Counted from the first letter of the stretch, positions 1 to 9,670 are shown. The stretch is DNA of 56,362 bases from Xenorhabdus sp. BG5 (GCF_015163665.1 NZ_JADEUG010000023.1:1-56362); one strand, 5' to 3'. The notes: generated from the sequence alone by a model not told the origin. A program made the numbers and translations.

Positions 1-102
1 TATTACAATGACATCCGTCCTCATCGCTTTAATGGGGGAATTTCTCCCGCTGAATATGAAAGACTGTGGGAAGAGGCTAGAAATGTGTCCGAAACTTCTT
101 GA
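1..102 (+). mobile_element. 3' end of an IS3-type insertion sequence (transposase C-terminus)
   Basis: Frame 1 is open from the first base to the TGA at 100-102 and encodes 33 residues beginning YYNDIRPHRFNGGISPAEYE. This is the usual C-terminal tail of the DDE integrase domain in IS3-family OrfB transposases. The stop codon lies inside a sequence (about 84-110) that ends in ...CTACA and looks like the right terminal inverted repeat, so the element probably ends near 110. The rest of the element is outside the window. It abuts the truncated toxin gene directly, so it is the likely cause of that truncation. The IS subgroup cannot be named from this piece. Confidence 0.75.
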
Positions 103-383
103 CCGCTACATTAGTAAAGGGGTCTAGGCAATGGAAACAAGCTGTCAAAGATTTACAGCAAGCTATGTCTAATGGTGAAAAATTCCAAGTAAAAGTACAA
201 TCTAGCTCTGATGCAAAAGCATGTAAGGCCCATACTCAAAGTGCTCGTGCAGATGGTGTTGAAAAATACCCTAAAGGATATGAGCAGCATATGGGGCCAG
301 AAGGTGGATTTGGGGATACACCACATATTAAATGGTATAACAATGGAACGGATGGTCATATTTTCTATGACATACCGAATTAA
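99..383 (+). pseudogene. Polymorphic-toxin C-terminal fragment, 5' end cut by IS
   Basis: The frame can be read from a TTG at 99 inside the IS end, but native sequence probably starts only after about position 110. The visible 90 or so residues contain an SNGEKFQVKVQSSSDAKA segment and end in HIKWYNNGTDGHIFYDIPN. That kind of ending (HIKW...GHI[FY][FY]D.PN) is what I recall from C-termini of Rhs- or CDI-type polymorphic toxins, but I cannot name the enzymatic class. The N-terminal delivery part is missing, so this is probably a non-functional remnant, although a TTG start could still give a 94-residue peptide. It is followed two bases later by a probable immunity gene, the classic toxin-immunity arrangement. 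Toxin remnant is an inference from motif style and context. Confidence 0.55.
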
Positions 384-385
384 TA

Positions 386-766
386 ATGAAAAATGAATAT
401 TCTTTTAATTTTTTGATAAAAAAAGAATTATTATCAGGTAAAGAACGTGAGAATATATTCTTTGAAATGTTTGAGTTTGTCACAGATGGAATATTATATG
501 AATCATCATCTCTTGATAGTTTGAAGGATATCTTATGTGAAGAATCGTATTACATTGCACATAATTTAGTTTCTTATAAAGGTAAGAAAGCTATTTTTAA
601 AGGGAAAATCGTAGTTAGTGAAAAAGAAAATCTAGTTTCTTTTTTGTATAAATCTGCTGAACTTAATGATCTAAGAACTTTATTGATAGCACCTGTTTTC
701 AATGAAAAACCTAATTATGTAATATACTTAACTGAAGGTAACTGTCATTTTTATCATAAAAATTGA
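386..766 (+). CDS. Small protein, probable cognate immunity protein
   Basis: A 126-residue protein of a family I do not recognise. It starts with ATG two bases after the stop of the toxin fragment, so the two were presumably co-transcribed. The gene is very AT-rich compared with the housekeeping genes downstream, as is usual for immunity genes exchanged together with toxin tips. No signal peptide or membrane segment is visible, so it should be cytoplasmic, as expected for an immunity protein that binds an effector after entry. It is intact although its toxin has lost its N-terminus; orphan immunity genes of this sort can still protect against siblings. A hairpin terminator follows at 799-835. 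The immunity role rests on position only. Confidence 0.5.
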   Translation: MKNEYSFNFLIKKELLSGKERENIFFEMFEFVTDGILYESSSLDSLKDILCEESYYIAHNLVSYKGKKAIFKGKIVVSEKENLVSFLYKSAELNDLRTLLIAPVFNEKPNYVIYLTEGNCHFYHKN

Positions 767-798
767 GTTGACAATGTAAGTAATGTTATTTGATGTGT

Positions 799-835
799 AA
801 GCCGGAAAGGTCTGCATGATTTTCCGGCTTTTTTA
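799..835 (+). terminator. Rho-independent terminator after the toxin/immunity pair
   Basis: Arms AAGCCGGAAA (799-808) and TTTCCGGCTT (821-830) flank an 11-12 base loop and are followed by TTTTAT. The structure ends the plus-strand unit. The convergent SymE-like gene stops at 839, a few bases beyond. Confidence 0.75.
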
Positions 836-838
836 TCG

Positions 839-1090
839 TTATTCTGCCTGATAATCCCCGATCAACTCCCACATCCGCAGCTTGATGTCACTGAGCTGAT
901 CTTGCTGGCGCTGGTACTGTTGCTTGATGGTGCGGGTGTCGTCAGTGTCAGGTATCAGCACCAGACAACCGTCCATAATCTTCACCGTCAGGGTGCAGCC
1001 CTTATCAAACCCGGCGGCCTTAAGCCACTGGCCTTTAAGATGGATCGCAGGTGGGGCGGTGGCCTTGTCATTTTGCGGCACGTATCCCAC
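839..1090 (-). CDS. SymE-like toxin family protein, start codon apparently altered
   Basis: The translation contains AIHLKGQWLKAAGFDKGC and VKIMDGCLVLIPD, matching the LKGQWLEAAGF...VKVMEGCIVL core of SymE. SymE is an SOS-induced protein with an AbrB/MazE-like swapped-hairpin fold; in E. coli it is repressed by the antisense RNA SymR. The frame is open upstream to a TAA at 1118-1120, and the eight extra residues AKTERYYT, which read like the normal N-terminus, are preceded by ATA at 1115-1117 where ATG would be expected. The first usable start is therefore the GTG at 1090, giving 83 residues and losing the N-terminal tip. No good Shine-Dalgarno sequence is visible before either position. It may be a decaying copy. 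Whether an antisense RNA exists cannot be judged here. Confidence 0.7.
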   Translation of the reverse strand: MGYVPQNDKATAPPAIHLKGQWLKAAGFDKGCTLTVKIMDGCLVLIPDTDDTRTIKQQYQRQQDQLSDIKLRMWELIGDYQAE

Positions 1091-1117
1091 AGTGTAATAA
1101 CGTTCTGTTTTGGCTAT

Positions 1118-1523
1118 TTATAAGCCAATACAAATAAATTAATCATAACGCCACTGATACGATTTCCAACAGCAGCCACGCTGAATCTACCTTAGCCATG
1201 ATTAGAAACCAATAATCCGAAAATATCTTAATACTTTGTTTTTACATGAAATTAATGAAAAAATTTTAAATTAAAAAGAAATTAAATTATGAATAACAGA
1301 TAAAACAGGAGTCAGATTGTATAAAAATAGATAATCCTGTTACCTAAACATAATCATTTAGCATAAAGTGCCATTTAGCTAAGTGGAAAGATTTAATTTA
1401 TTCCTCATGCTATTAACTACTTGTAAATCATTTATTCAAATGACACATTGTATAGGTCTATGAGCTATCACCTTAACCAGCTCTTCTGATTTTCTGAACA
1501 TTCTCTAAACATTCAAGGATATT
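1118..1523. other. AT-rich intergenic stretch upstream of rarD
   Basis: About 400 bases with no convincing gene. It should hold the promoter of rarD on the plus strand and any promoter of the SymE-like gene on the minus strand. I could not assign -35/-10 boxes with confidence. It marks the boundary between the accessory island and conserved synteny. Confidence 0.5.
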
Positions 1524-2414
1524 ATGAGTAACCAACAGACTGCCAAAGGTATCTTGTATGCCTTGGGGGCTTATCTTATTTGGGGATTGGCGCCCATCTA
1601 CTTCAAAGCCATACAATATGTGCCACCCGATGAAATCGTATCACACCGTGTTATATGGTCAGTTTTCTTCATGGTACTGTTGCTAACGTTGACTCGTCAC
1701 TGGCGCCAGGTTTGGGCTGTTGTTCGCCAACCGAAGATACTGCTATTGCTAGGCATTACTGCCTTCACTATTACCAGTAACTGGCTTACCTATATCTGGG
1801 CAGTCAATAATGGACATTTGCTGGAAGCGAGTCTGGGGTATTTTATTAACCCACTGGTTAATGTGCTGTTTGGTATGATATTTCTTGGTGAACGTTTCCG
1901 CCGTATGCAGTGGGTTGCCGTGGGATTGGCCTTTACCGGTGTATTGCTCCAGCTATGGCAGTTTGGTTCCGTTCCGATGATTGGTTTGTACTTAGCGACG
2001 ACGTTTGCTGTCTATGGTCTGATCCGCAAAAAACTAGGCATTGATGCACAGACGGGTATGTTGATTGAGACAACCTGGGTATTCCCTGTCGCCCTGATTT
2101 ACCTGCTGTTTTTCACCCATAGCCCAACAAGTAATATGTTGGATAATGCGTACTCTTTGAACCTCATGTTGATTGCTGCCGGTATTATTACAACAGTGCC
2201 ACTACTGCTCTTCACCGCAGCCGCTGCGCATCTGCGTTTGTCCACGCTGGGCTTTTTTCAGTATCTTGGCCCAACATTAATGTTCTTGCTGGCAACGTTA
2301 GTTTATGGTGAGGAAATCGGACCAGATCGTTTGATCACTTTTGGCTTTATTTGGGCTGCCTTGATTTTATTTACTCTGGATGCGCTCTATACGCAACGTC
2401 GTTTACGGAAATAA
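1524..2414 (+). CDS. rarD: EamA-family transporter RarD
   Basis: A 296-residue inner-membrane protein of the drug/metabolite transporter superfamily. Its hydrophobic pattern fits ten membrane helices in two EamA halves. The N-terminus GILYALGAYLIWGLAPIYFK is typical of RarD (historically the chloramphenicol-sensitivity protein). The physiological substrate is not established. ATG at 1524 is preceded by AAGGA at a normal distance. The gene is monocistronic here and followed by a strong terminator. In E. coli rarD lies in the same neighbourhood, two small genes away from corA; those small genes are absent here, and rarD and corA converge. Confidence 0.9.
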   Translation: MSNQQTAKGILYALGAYLIWGLAPIYFKAIQYVPPDEIVSHRVIWSVFFMVLLLTLTRHWRQVWAVVRQPKILLLLGITAFTITSNWLTYIWAVNNGHLLEASLGYFINPLVNVLFGMIFLGERFRRMQWVAVGLAFTGVLLQLWQFGSVPMIGLYLATTFAVYGLIRKKLGIDAQTGMLIETTWVFPVALIYLLFFTHSPTSNMLDNAYSLNLMLIAAGIITTVPLLLFTAAAAHLRLSTLGFFQYLGPTLMFLLATLVYGEEIGPDRLITFGFIWAALILFTLDALYTQRRLRK

Positions 2415-2437
2415 TTTAATTCATTCAACGACATTCC

Positions 2438-2481
2438 TAAACTGACTCAAGACATTATCTAAAATTTGGGTCAGTTTTTTT
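2438..2481 (+). terminator. Terminator of rarD
   Basis: Arms AAACTGACTCAA (2439-2450) and TTGGGTCAGTTT (2466-2477) pair with one mismatch around a 15-base loop and run into a T tract. It ends rarD transcription before the convergent corA. Confidence 0.75.
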
Positions 2482-2580
2482 GTACCCCAGAAACATAGAT
2501 AACTATGTAACTGGAGTTAGTCAAATTAGCCTGCAAAGCAACTCGTTAGCAAACAAGAAAATAGATAGCGGGTGGGATGG

Positions 2581-3531
2581 CTACAGCCAATTTTTGCGTT
2601 TGAAGTAAAGGTAAGGAGCTAAACCCGCTGCTATCATCAATCCAATCGCCGCAGGATAGCCGAATGTCCAATGCAACTCCGGCATAAATTCGAAGTTCAT
2701 ACCGTAACTGGACGCAACGAGTGTCGGTGGCAGGAATACCACAGAGACAACGGAGAAGATCTTGATAATGCGGCTTTGTTCAATGTTGATAAAGCCCATC
2801 GCCGCCTGCATCAAGAAGTTCACTTTCTGGAACAGGGATTCATTGTGCGGCAGCAAGGATTCAATATCCCGTAAAATTTCACGGGCCTGTTCCAACTGAT
2901 TCGCAGGCAAGCGGGCACGGCGCACAAGGAAGTTCAGGGCACGTTGGCTATCCATCAGGCACAAGCGAACTTTCCAGCCAATATCTTCCTGTTCAGCAAG
3001 ATTAGACAAAGCAGAATCAAACTCATCGCCCTGTTTGCCTTTCATAATGACCCGACTCAGAGATTCCAGCGCACTATAGATGTTTTCAATGACATCAGCC
3101 AATTGTTCGATTTTGGTTTCGAACAAGTCCATCAACAGTTCATAGGCATTCCCGTCAACCATCGTCTGGTTACGGGCACGCATTCGGTATAATCGAAATG
3201 CAGGGAGTTCACGCTCTCGCAATGTGTAGAGACGACCGTCACGGATAGTAAATGCGACTGTCGAATTGCCAGCATGGTCTTCGGCATCTTCAAAGTAGAA
3301 GAATGAATGGACGTGCATACCATCTTCATCTTCAAAAAAACGGGCTGATGCCTCAATGTCATCCAACTCGGTGCGGGTCGCCAGGACTTGTCCCAGCTCA
3401 TTCTGGACACGGAGGCGATCATCATCCCCCAGACCGACTAAATCTACCCACATGGAGTCAGATAACTGATCACCTTCTTCAAGTTCAAGACGGAGCAGGC
3501 GATTATTCTCTAATTTAAATGCGTTCAGCAT
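2581..3531 (-). CDS. corA: Magnesium/cobalt transporter CorA
   Basis: A 316-residue homopentameric Mg2+ channel of the inner membrane, the same length as E. coli CorA. The large N-terminal part is the cytoplasmic funnel with the long stalk helix. The C-terminus has two membrane helices, the first ending in [11 protein letters not shown], which contains the invariant GMN selectivity motif and the MPEL periplasmic loop. The basic C-terminal tail YFKRKNWL is typical. It is transcribed alone on the minus strand, next to uvrD as in E. coli. Confidence 0.97.
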   Translation of the reverse strand: MLNAFKLENNRLLRLELEEGDQLSDSMWVDLVGLGDDDRLRVQNELGQVLATRTELDDIEASARFFEDEDGMHVHSFFYFEDAEDHAGNSTVAFTIRDGRLYTLRERELPAFRLYRMRARNQTMVDGNAYELLMDLFETKIEQLADVIENIYSALESLSRVIMKGKQGDEFDSALSNLAEQEDIGWKVRLCLMDSQRALNFLVRRARLPANQLEQAREILRDIESLLPHNESLFQKVNFLMQAAMGFINIEQSRIIKIFSVVSVVFLPPTLVASSYGMNFEFMPELHWTFGYPAAIGLMIAAGLAPYLYFKRKNWL

Positions 3532-3619
3532 GTACCATAAGTCTCCTTATACTCCCTACGCTTATCGTAAGGCGCGAATGTTACGCTTAGAAGAAAAAGC
3601 CTGTCAACATTCAACCGGA

Positions 3620-5785
3620 TTATTGGCCTGTTTCGAGTCTGGCATAGGCGGCCACTAACCACTTAATACCTTCACCCTGAAACGCGACTTGCAAGCGGCA
3701 ATGCTCCCCACTGCCTTCTATATTGATAATCGTTCCTTCACCAAATTTAGGATGGCGTACACGCTGCCCAAGTGCATAACCACTGTCATTAGCACTGACA
3801 GGCGTACCCAGTCGTTTGTGGCTGACCGGACGGGATACTGTTGCCCGCAAGCGAACTTCTGTCACGCATTCTGTCGGTAATTCTCCAATAAAACGAGATG
3901 GGCGATGATGAACTTCCTTGCCATATAAACGGCGGCTTTCCGCATAAGTCAGCGTCAGTTTTTCCATCGCCCTGGTCACGCCTACATAGGCCAGGCGACG
4001 TTCTTCTTCCAGCCGACCACCTTCTTCGATGGACATCTGACTCGGAAACATGCCCTCTTCCATACCCACAATAAAGACTTGTGGGAATTCCAAACCTTTT
4101 GCTGAGTGCAAGGTCATCAGTTGCACTGCATCCTGATAAGCATCTGCCTGACCTTCCCCCGATTCAAGTGCGGCATGGGAAAGGAAGGCTTGCAATGGCA
4201 GCAGGTTTTCATCTTCATCCTGATAGCTGAATTGGCGGGTTGCCGTGACCAATTCTTCAAGGTTTTCGATACGCGCTTGCGCCTTTTCACCTTTTTCCTG
4301 CTGATACATCGCCCGTAGACCAGAATCACGAATAATGCGATCGGCCTGCACATGCAACAGCATCTCCTGCGTTTCTGTTTCCAGCGCATCAATCAATTCA
4401 ATGAAGCGCTGTAGCGCAGATGCTGCACGCCCAGCCAGCACTTTTTCCTGTATCAATACCAAGCTACTTTCCCACAAGGTTTTTTGCTGATCCCGCGCAA
4501 CCTGGCGCACAACATCAAGTGTTCTGTCGCCAATGCCCCGTGTTGGCGTATTTACCACGCGCTCAAAAGCAGCATCATCGTGACGGTTTGCGACCAGACG
4601 CAAGTAGGATAAAGCATCTTTGATTTCCTGACGTTCGAAGAAACGCTGGCCACCATAAATGCGGTAAGGCATGGAAGCCTGCAACAAGGCTTCTTCCAAG
4701 ACGCGGGACTGGGCATTGCTTCGATATAAGATCGCACACTCTTTCAGTGCGCCGCCATTATCCAACCAATGCTTGATACGGCCGACAACATAACGGGACT
4801 CATCCAATTCATTGAAGGCGCAATAAAGTGAAATTAGCTCCCCCTCGCTGCCTTCTGTCCACAAATTCTTACCCAAACGATCACTGTTATGGGCAATCAG
4901 GGCATTGGCAGCTTTAAGGATATTGCTGGTCGAACGGTAATTCTGTTCCAGGCGAAGCGTTTCCGCTCCCTGAAAATCCTTGAGGAAACGCTGGATATTT
5001 TCTACCTGAGCACCACGCCAGCCATAAATGGATTGGTCATCGTCCCCGACAATCATGACCTTGCCGGTATCACCAGCCAAAAGGCGAATCCAAGCGTATT
5101 GAATGCTGTTGGTATCCTGAAATTCATCCACCAGAATATTCGTGAAACGTTCACGATAATGTTGCAGGATTTGTGGCTTGTTCAGCCAAAGTTCATGGGC
5201 GCGTAGTAACAATTCTGCAAAATCCACCAGCCCTGCGCGATCACACGCTTCCTGATAAGCCTGGTAGATTTTCAGCCAGGTTGCCTCTACCGGATTACCA
5301 TAACTTTCAATGTGCTGTGGACGCAATCCTTCATCTTTTTTGCCATTGATGTACCACATCCCCTGACGGGCTGGCCACTGTTTATCATCCAGATTCATCG
5401 CTTTGATGATGCGCTTGATGAGGCGGTGCTGATCTTCGCTATCAAGGATCTGGAAATCCTGCGGCAAATTTGCATCAAGGTGATGAGCGCGCAACAAGCG
5501 GTGAGCAAGGCTATGGAATGTACCGATCCACATTCCGCCCTGACTGGTGCCTATCAGGTTTTCGATTCGGTGCCGCATCTCAGCAGCCGCTTTATTGGTA
5601 AACGTGACCGCCATGATAGAAAACGGCGTGGCATTTTCAACTGACAGTAACCAAGCAATCCGATGAACCAGCACACGCGTTTTACCACTGCCAGCACCAG
5701 CCAGTACCAACATATTACTACGGGGAGCGGCAACCGCTTCACGTTGTTTATCATTGAGGCTTTCGAGCAGATAAGAAACGTCCAT
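3620..5785 (-). CDS. uvrD: DNA helicase II UvrD
   Basis: A 721-residue superfamily 1A 3'-5' helicase acting in nucleotide excision repair, mismatch repair and removal of RecA filaments. Visible motifs are Walker A GAGSGKTR (residues 30-37), the Walker B segment VDEFQDTN, motif [17 protein letters not shown], motif IV QNYRST and a late QLMTLHSAKGLEFP. The C-terminal extension ending GEGIKWLVAAYARLE corresponds to the UvrD Tudor-like domain that contacts RNA polymerase, which separates it from the Rep paralogue at 38960. In E. coli uvrD is SOS-controlled; no LexA box was assigned here. Confidence 0.97.
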   Translation of the reverse strand: MDVSYLLESLNDKQREAVAAPRSNMLVLAGAGSGKTRVLVHRIAWLLSVENATPFSIMAVTFTNKAAAEMRHRIENLIGTSQGGMWIGTFHSLAHRLLRAHHLDANLPQDFQILDSEDQHRLIKRIIKAMNLDDKQWPARQGMWYINGKKDEGLRPQHIESYGNPVEATWLKIYQAYQEACDRAGLVDFAELLLRAHELWLNKPQILQHYRERFTNILVDEFQDTNSIQYAWIRLLAGDTGKVMIVGDDDQSIYGWRGAQVENIQRFLKDFQGAETLRLEQNYRSTSNILKAANALIAHNSDRLGKNLWTEGSEGELISLYCAFNELDESRYVVGRIKHWLDNGGALKECAILYRSNAQSRVLEEALLQASMPYRIYGGQRFFERQEIKDALSYLRLVANRHDDAAFERVVNTPTRGIGDRTLDVVRQVARDQQKTLWESSLVLIQEKVLAGRAASALQRFIELIDALETETQEMLLHVQADRIIRDSGLRAMYQQEKGEKAQARIENLEELVTATRQFSYQDEDENLLPLQAFLSHAALESGEGQADAYQDAVQLMTLHSAKGLEFPQVFIVGMEEGMFPSQMSIEEGGRLEEERRLAYVGVTRAMEKLTLTYAESRRLYGKEVHHRPSRFIGELPTECVTEVRLRATVSRPVSHKRLGTPVSANDSGYALGQRVRHPKFGEGTIINIEGSGEHCRLQVAFQGEGIKWLVAAYARLETGQ

Positions 5786-5831
5786 AATTACCGTCAGTTG
5801 TTAATATTTTTATATAGATTTCGATTTGAAA

Positions 5832-6548
5832 TTATATCAGTGCTACCAAAGAAGCCAAATCAGAAATCTCAATATGTGGCACCAGACGCCCTTCAGGTTC
5901 CTGCATCAAGTTTTTATTCTCGATGTTGATCCAACAGGCTTGCATACCACTACAAAGTGCTCCTTCTACATCTGTATTCAGATTATCCCCCACATGCAGG
6001 ATCTGATTTACAGGCAGATTGAGCCGATCTGCCGCGAGCTGGTACATATCAGGGTAAGGTTTGGAGCGTCCATCTACGCCCGCTTTCAGGACAAATTCAA
6101 AATAATGGGCAAGCCCACATGCAGCCGGTTCAGCGTTCCCATTAGTAATTGCGACTAACGGCATTTTTTCCGCCAGTATGGACAAAGTGTTATGGGTAGA
6201 TTCTGGAACAGTGATTTGGTTACGCCAGTACATAAAACAAGACATCATTTCATTCGTACCACGTACTGTCTCTTCATCATTGAAACCCTGGTGGGTAAAC
6301 ATCAGTTCTGCGGATTGCCGACGCCATGAAGTTACATCATGATAAATATCAGGTTCCCGTTCAAGAACCGCCTGGCGGTATAAATGCAGATCTTCATGCC
6401 CAAAGTGACCGAATTTGGCATCGTACTGCCTGATAAAACACAATACTTCTTTTTCGGTTTTATCGATTACAGGATGATTATCGTAAAGCGTATCATCCAG
6501 ATCGAATGTCATCGCAGCAAACGGCGCGATAGGCCGATAAAAACGCAT
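5832..6548 (-). CDS. yigB: HAD-family phosphatase YigB
   Basis: A 238-residue haloacid-dehalogenase-like hydrolase. The catalytic DxD is D16 and D18 in TFDLDDTLYDN, and the C-terminal HVGDNLNTDVEGA segment supplies the Mg2+-binding aspartates. E. coli YigB dephosphorylates 5-amino-6-(5-phosphoribitylamino)uracil in riboflavin synthesis, along with FMN. The ATG at 6548 overlaps the last base of xerC, so it is translated from the same transcript as dapF-DUF484-xerC, the order seen in E. coli. Confidence 0.93.
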   Translation of the reverse strand: MRFYRPIAPFAAMTFDLDDTLYDNHPVIDKTEKEVLCFIRQYDAKFGHFGHEDLHLYRQAVLEREPDIYHDVTSWRRQSAELMFTHQGFNDEETVRGTNEMMSCFMYWRNQITVPESTHNTLSILAEKMPLVAITNGNAEPAACGLAHYFEFVLKAGVDGRSKPYPDMYQLAADRLNLPVNQILHVGDNLNTDVEGALCSGMQACWINIENKNLMQEPEGRLVPHIEISDLASLVALI

Positions 6549-7462
6549 TATGATTTTCCTCGTTTGGCTCTGGGGTGAGCCACATCATAGACTTTGGTCA
6601 AGTGCTGAAAGTCCAAATGGGTATAAATCTGGGTGGTCGACAGGTTCGCGTGGCCCAGTAATTCCTGCACTGCACGCAGATCGCCGCTGGACTCCAGAAT
6701 ATGTGTGGCAAAAGAGTGACGCAATTTATGAGGGTTAATATGGCTGCTAACACCTTGCCGAATCCCCCACTGTTCAAATCGTTTCTGTACATTACGGGCA
6801 GAGAGACGTTTTCCGCTTTTGGAGGAAATGAAAACCGCATCATCTTCCGGTTCAAGTAATTCCCGCATTTCCAACCAACGCTGGAGCCATTCCTGCGCCA
6901 TACGGCCGAACGGCACTTTACGTTCTTTGCTACCCTTGCCATATACCCAAACTTCCCCTCCTGCCAAATCCAAATGGCGACAATCCAGGCCCACCAGTTC
7001 AGATAAACGCAACCCCGCTCCGTACATCACTTCCAGCATTGTTCTGTCACGCACTGACAGCGGATCGTTCAGATTAATATTGAGCAGTTGGTTAACTTCA
7101 TCCACATCCATATTTTTAGGTAAGTGGCGTTTTTTACGGGGGGTACTGACTGTTTTAGCCGGATTAGCTGCCAGCTTATTTTGCATTACCATCCAGTCAA
7201 GAAAACTACGCAAAGAAGAAAAGCGCAAAGCAAGGCTGGCAGACTGTAATCCAGCCCGCCGACTACGGGAGGCAAACATTTTGACTTTAGCCGGATCTAA
7301 CTCCTGCCATTCACGTATCCCCATCTCCAGTGACATTTCCGCCAAAACTGCCAAATGGCGTCGATAGTGAGTGATCGTGACGAGGCTTAAACGTCGCTCA
7401 ACCCGCAAATAGTGCAAGAAGTCTTCCACGGGCGCTAACAATAAATCAATCGGCTGAGTCAT
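6548..7462 (-). CDS. xerC: Site-specific tyrosine recombinase XerC
   Basis: A 304-residue partner of XerD that resolves chromosome dimers at dif. All six catalytic residues are in place: R152 (GAGLRLSEL), K176 (YGKGSKE), H245 and R248 ([11 protein letters not shown]), H271 (LLGHANL) and the nucleophile Y280 (TQIYTH). The N-terminal SAM-like core-binding domain covers about residues 10-100. It overlaps the upstream DUF484 gene by four bases. Length and context match chromosomal XerC rather than a phage integrase. Confidence 0.97.
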   Translation of the reverse strand: MTQPIDLLLAPVEDFLHYLRVERRLSLVTITHYRRHLAVLAEMSLEMGIREWQELDPAKVKMFASRSRRAGLQSASLALRFSSLRSFLDWMVMQNKLAANPAKTVSTPRKKRHLPKNMDVDEVNQLLNINLNDPLSVRDRTMLEVMYGAGLRLSELVGLDCRHLDLAGGEVWVYGKGSKERKVPFGRMAQEWLQRWLEMRELLEPEDDAVFISSKSGKRLSARNVQKRFEQWGIRQGVSSHINPHKLRHSFATHILESSGDLRAVQELLGHANLSTTQIYTHLDFQHLTKVYDVAHPRAKRGKS

Positions 7463-8178
7463 GCGCGTTCAATCCAACGGGACAACAAACCCGGCAACAG
7501 CTTAGCCAAATGGGCGAGAATGTCAGTTCCCATGCCTTCGTGATAGTGCTGCTTATCATGGCTATTGAAAATAACCATGCCCAACTCCCCTCGTGATCCT
7601 AAAAGGGAAATCGCCACTGAGCCAACATGGCGTGCCTGTGGCATCAACAATAAAATCTCTGGGCCATGCAATCGGCCAAGATAATGATTTTTTTCACCAA
7701 ATCGCTTAATGCGGACGGATTCAAAAGCCTGACGGGAAATAGTCAGCTCCGGCACATTCAGTGGTGCACCAAGATGCCATTTATCACTGAACAACCGAAT
7801 ATAACTGTTACTCAATCCCAATATTTTTGACCATGAACTTAGGCAGGAAAGAAAGCCCTGCAAACTCTTGACACCAGAGAGATCTGACAGTAATTGCAAT
7901 AAGCTACTGAACAGTACTTCATTCTGTTTCGCCTGCGCTATCAAATGGTTCAGATCGTCTTCCAAATAACAGATACGTTTCCTCTGGCGGTTCATATGCC
8001 ATTCCATTAAAGAGACACTGTCCCGCACTGGATGAGGAACTCTTATTTTATCGACCATATTGGCATTACGGATAAAAAAATCTGGATTATTCAATAAATA
8101 ATCCACGACTGTCTGATCATCCAGCCTGTTTCCGATGTGCAATGGATCGTCTTTTTCACTCATTTTCCAATGCCCCAT
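7459..8178 (-). CDS. DUF484 family protein (YigA-like)
   Basis: A 239-residue protein with the DUF484 hallmarks [15 protein letters not shown] and [17 protein letters not shown] followed by a GAF-like domain, ending in LSRWIERA. The function is unknown; the gene is conserved between dapF and xerC in gammaproteobacteria. The start could be ATG at 8178 or the internal ATG at 8163 (MSEKDDPL); neither has a strong Shine-Dalgarno sequence. Its stop overlaps xerC by four bases, indicating translational coupling. Confidence 0.9.
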   Translation of the reverse strand: MGHWKMSEKDDPLHIGNRLDDQTVVDYLLNNPDFFIRNANMVDKIRVPHPVRDSVSLMEWHMNRQRKRICYLEDDLNHLIAQAKQNEVLFSSLLQLLSDLSGVKSLQGFLSCLSSWSKILGLSNSYIRLFSDKWHLGAPLNVPELTISRQAFESVRIKRFGEKNHYLGRLHGPEILLLMPQARHVGSVAISLLGSRGELGMVIFNSHDKQHYHEGMGTDILAHLAKLLPGLLSRWIERA

Positions 8179-8211
8179 ATTTCAAGAGAGACTCAGCAAA
8201 CACAGAATCAA

Positions 8212-9036
8212 TCACAAATGAATCGTACCATCATAAACATGGGTTGCAGGCCCAGTCATAAAAAGGGGTTTGCCCGGCCCATCCCAGCGAATTTGCAGTG
8301 TCCCACCCGGAAGGTCAACCCGAACTTGATTATCCAACAGATCCTGCTGAATACCGACTGCCACTGCGGCACATGCGCCACTGCCACATGCCCGTGTCTC
8401 ACCAGCACCGCGCTCATAAACACGCAACCGAATATGGCCCCGATTTATTATCTGCATGAAACCAATATTGGCACGTTCAGGAAAACGTTCATGGCTTTCC
8501 AACACGGGCCCCAATATTTCCACTTCGGCAGTGTCCACATCCTCAACCTGTATAACACAATGAGGATTTCCCATCGATACAACGCCGCAAAGTACCGTAT
8601 GTTCGTTAGTACGGATAATATAGGTTTTCTCAGCCTTATTGGCGCGAAAAGGGATACGCTGCGGCTCAAAATCCGGCTCTCCCATGTTGACACAGACTTG
8701 CTCATCATTTGTGATGCTTAATATCATTCGGCCCGCTTGTGTACTGACCTTGATATCACGTTTATTGGTCAACCCCTTGAGACGGACAAAACGGGCAAAG
8801 CAACGTGCTCCATTACCACACTGGGAAACTTCACTGCCGTCAGCATTAAAAATGCGGTAGTGAAAGTCTAAGTCAGGATCATAGGGCGCTTCAACAATCA
8901 AAAGTTGATCAAAGCCCACCCCAGTATTCCGGTTAGCCAGACGGCAAATTAACTCTGGAGAAAAATAAACATTTTGGGTCACTGCATCAACGACCATAAA
9001 GTCATTACCAAGACCATGCATTTTGGAGAACTGCAT
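8212..9036 (-). CDS. dapF: Diaminopimelate epimerase
   Basis: A 274-residue cytoplasmic, cofactor-independent racemase. It converts LL- to meso-diaminopimelate for lysine and peptidoglycan synthesis. The two catalytic cysteines are C73 in QCGNGARC and C217 in RACGSGAC, the same positions as in E. coli DapF. It is first in the dapF-DUF484-xerC-yigB run and lies 37 bases downstream of lptM. Confidence 0.97.
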   Translation of the reverse strand: MQFSKMHGLGNDFMVVDAVTQNVYFSPELICRLANRNTGVGFDQLLIVEAPYDPDLDFHYRIFNADGSEVSQCGNGARCFARFVRLKGLTNKRDIKVSTQAGRMILSITNDEQVCVNMGEPDFEPQRIPFRANKAEKTYIIRTNEHTVLCGVVSMGNPHCVIQVEDVDTAEVEILGPVLESHERFPERANIGFMQIINRGHIRLRVYERGAGETRACGSGACAAVAVGIQQDLLDNQVRVDLPGGTLQIRWDGPGKPLFMTGPATHVYDGTIHL

Positions 9037-9073
9037 ATACGACTCCAGGAGAAATCACATTACCAAATCACTA

Positions 9074-9274
9074 TCATGCATTCATCGATATATTGTCTTT
9101 TAATAAGCTGTTTTCTAACAACTTTCCTGACTGTGCCTTATCCATTTTATGCATAGGTACCTGTGTTGCAGATGTTTTTGCAGGAGGAAAATAGAGAGGC
9201 CCTTTCAAGCCACAGCCAGCCAAAGAAAGTAATGTTATGATAGCCAGTGACCACCGAAGTTGTTTTTTCATCAT
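9074..9274 (-). CDS. lptM: Small lipoprotein LptM (YifL)
   Basis: A 66-residue lipoprotein precursor. The lipobox LSLAGC gives a mature protein beginning CGLKGPLYFPP, the conserved signature of the family. In E. coli LptM (formerly YifL) stabilises the LptDE lipopolysaccharide translocon and assists LptD disulfide formation. The methionine pair at the start leaves two possible ATGs. It sits upstream of dapF and divergent from cyaY, as in E. coli. Confidence 0.9.
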   Translation of the reverse strand: MMKKQLRWSLAIITLLSLAGCGLKGPLYFPPAKTSATQVPMHKMDKAQSGKLLENSLLKDNISMNA

Positions 9275-9349
9275 ATTAATGCCTGTGATTCATGCGCCAA
9301 TACTCTCTATAATCGCAGCTAGGCCCTGAAAAGCAAATAGGAAATAGAC

Positions 9350-9670
9350 ATGAACGATAGCGAATTTCATCAATTGGCTGATCAATTGATGTTTCATATT
9401 GAAGAACAACTGGATAATTACGATGGTGATACGGATATCGACTATGAAACAAACGGCGGTGTGATGACGCTGAGTTTTGAAAACGGCAGTAAAATCATTA
9501 TTAACCGCCAAGAGCCTTTCCATCAGATATGGCTGGCAAGCAAAAATGGCGGTTATCATTTTGATTATCGGGATAGTCAGTGGATTTGTGACCGTAATGG
9601 TCATGATTTTATCTCTATGCTGGCACAAGCCATTACTGAGCAAAGCGGTGAATCATTCCAATTTTCGTGA
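9350..9670 (+). CDS. cyaY: Frataxin-like iron-sulfur protein CyaY
   Basis: A 106-residue bacterial frataxin, the same length as in E. coli. The acidic first helix ([20 protein letters not shown]) and the sheet core with [20 protein letters not shown] are typical. It binds iron and modulates the IscS-IscU cluster-assembly machine. The gene is alone on the plus strand between lptM and the convergent cyaA. Confidence 0.95.
   Translation: MNDSEFHQLADQLMFHIEEQLDNYDGDTDIDYETNGGVMTLSFENGSKIIINRQEPFHQIWLASKNGGYHFDYRDSQWICDRNGHDFISMLAQAITEQSGESFQFS

Noticed and set aside
902-1123. 73-codon plus-strand reading frame opposite the SymE-like gene
   Set aside because: It is entirely antisense to the SymE-like frame, has no ribosome-binding site and no recognisable family. 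A noncoding antisense RNA is possible but cannot be supported from sequence alone.
2671-5929. Plus-strand reading frames opposite corA and uvrD
   Set aside because: All are antisense shadows of two well-conserved genes with intact motifs.
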